Assembly: GCA_963682175.1 (NCBI GenBank)
Contig: OY821793.1
Span: 26,867,493 to 26,931,492, forward strand
Origin: Triglochin maritima
Lineage: Eukaryota; Streptophyta; Magnoliopsida; Alismatales; Juncaginaceae
Direction of reading: 5' to 3'
Length of the DNA stretch: 64,000 nucleotides
The first letter of the stretch is position 1; the number at the start of each line of letters is the position of its first letter. Positions 63,601-64,000 of this stretch are shown one piece after another. Position numbers and translations under genes: made by a program. Under the pieces are notes generated by a model. It was given only the letters and a program-made list of their open reading frames with translations. It ran no database searches and had not been told where the DNA came from.

Positions 63601-64000
63601 CGACCTCCAAACCGAGCGTTCTAACTTGCATTACGTAGACAATTCATCCCTCTATCTTCCCCTAAAATTTCAGAGCAAACGCCCAAGTATTCGGGGTCGC
63701 GCCTCCTCCAAGAAGACGTAGCTCCCTACCAGCCACGCCCCCACATCATCAGCATTCTTCATCTCATCGCGCCTCGCCCTACATACATCTAAATCGGGCA
63801 TTCTAAGAGGAGTTACCCATCCACTCCTCCTCACTATGTGCTCGGGTGCCCAAATATAGACTAAGGCTCACCTAAGGTCCACTCAGGCCATTGCTTGGGA
63901 CAAACGATGCGGCAGCTTCCACTTTGCCCGCGGGCAACACCCATGGACTTCCAAACGCGTTTTGGAAGCGAATGGGGTAGGCAACAACCGTGGGAACCCA
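60641..64000 (+). repeat. Satellite block IX, terminal 911-bp monomers, continuing off the edge
   Basis: Copies are anchored at 60737, 61648, 62559 and 63470, the last truncated by the window. They keep CCAAACCGAGCG but return to AAGTATTCGG and mostly have CGTTGGGAAGTGC. The variant ACTATGATAACAC (for ACTATGACAACAC) appears at about 61540, 62450 and 63361 only, marking the newest local amplification. These copies are close to one another. Confidence 0.9.

Larger units (their letters stand above)
1..64000 (+). repeat. Tandem satellite array, ~911-bp monomer, about 67 copies
   Basis: One GC-rich monomer is repeated head to tail across the window. I anchored each copy at its GTGGTTGGGCCGCC motif or close variant; successive anchors are 909-912 bp apart, or 869 bp in one block. 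Exceptions are 919 bp (1016-1934, a G-run expansion) and 888 bp (23333-24220, a 23-bp loss). No inverted copies were seen. The array is broken only by two LTR-element insertions and runs off both window edges. Direct observation: periodicity, orientation and shared variants. Inference: a nuclear heterochromatic satellite (pericentromeric, knob or subtelomeric) of a flowering plant. I do not recognise the family and see no rRNA, tRNA or histone-like segment that would make it a gene cluster. Confidence 0.97.

Noticed and set aside
105..64000. CRISPR array
   Set aside because: The period of about 911 bp, absence of short repeats with unique spacers, and the plant retroelement context exclude it.

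Overview
The window is a plant-type nuclear satellite array with no recognisable protein-coding or RNA gene. About 67 head-to-tail copies of one GC-rich monomer fill it from base 1 to base 64000, and both ends fall inside a monomer, so the array continues on both sides. The usual monomer is 911 bp. A block of eleven copies at about 3.7-13.2 kb is 869 bp, because a 42-bp segment is missing. I do not recognise the satellite family, and the host species cannot be named from the sequence.

Layout. 1-3.66 kb: 911-bp monomers. 3.66-13.2 kb: the homogeneous 869-bp subfamily, much of it organised as a 1738-bp dimer. 13.2-31.0 kb: older, more divergent 911-bp monomers, with a four-monomer (about 3645 bp) segmental duplication and scattered patches of near-identity. 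31.0-35.3 kb: a new sequence class begins. 35.3-45.8 kb: a 2732-bp trimeric higher-order repeat, then a run of near-identical monomers; this block carries a private EcoRI site. 49.7-55.6 kb and 55.6-60.7 kb: two further subfamilies, each with 1822-bp dimers. 60.7-64.0 kb: a final monomeric subfamily. All copies are in the same orientation.

Two AT-rich LTR-retrotransposon remnants of one family interrupt the array, both on the + strand and both flanked by perfect 5-bp target-site duplications. At 26510-28052 there is a solo LTR (1543 bp, TSD GGCAA). At 46668-48840 there is a collapsed element (2173 bp, TSD TGCAC): a complete 5' LTR, a primer-binding site matching the 3' end of plant tRNA-Asp, then a rearranged junction leading straight into a 5'-truncated 3' LTR. 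Gag-pol and the polypurine tract are gone. The tRNA-Asp primer site, TG...CA ends and LTR length point to a plant Ty3/gypsy element, possibly Athila-like. Removing each insertion plus one TSD restores the monomer register exactly (26042 to 28501 and 45805 to 48894), which confirms clean insertions into a pre-existing array.

No functional system is evident. The interest lies in how the array evolves: local amplification, higher-order repeats of two, three and four monomers, conversion-like patches, dyad-rich subrepeats inside the monomer, and a retroelement deletion junction that looks like a microhomology template switch. The many open frames on both strands are repeat artefacts, not genes.
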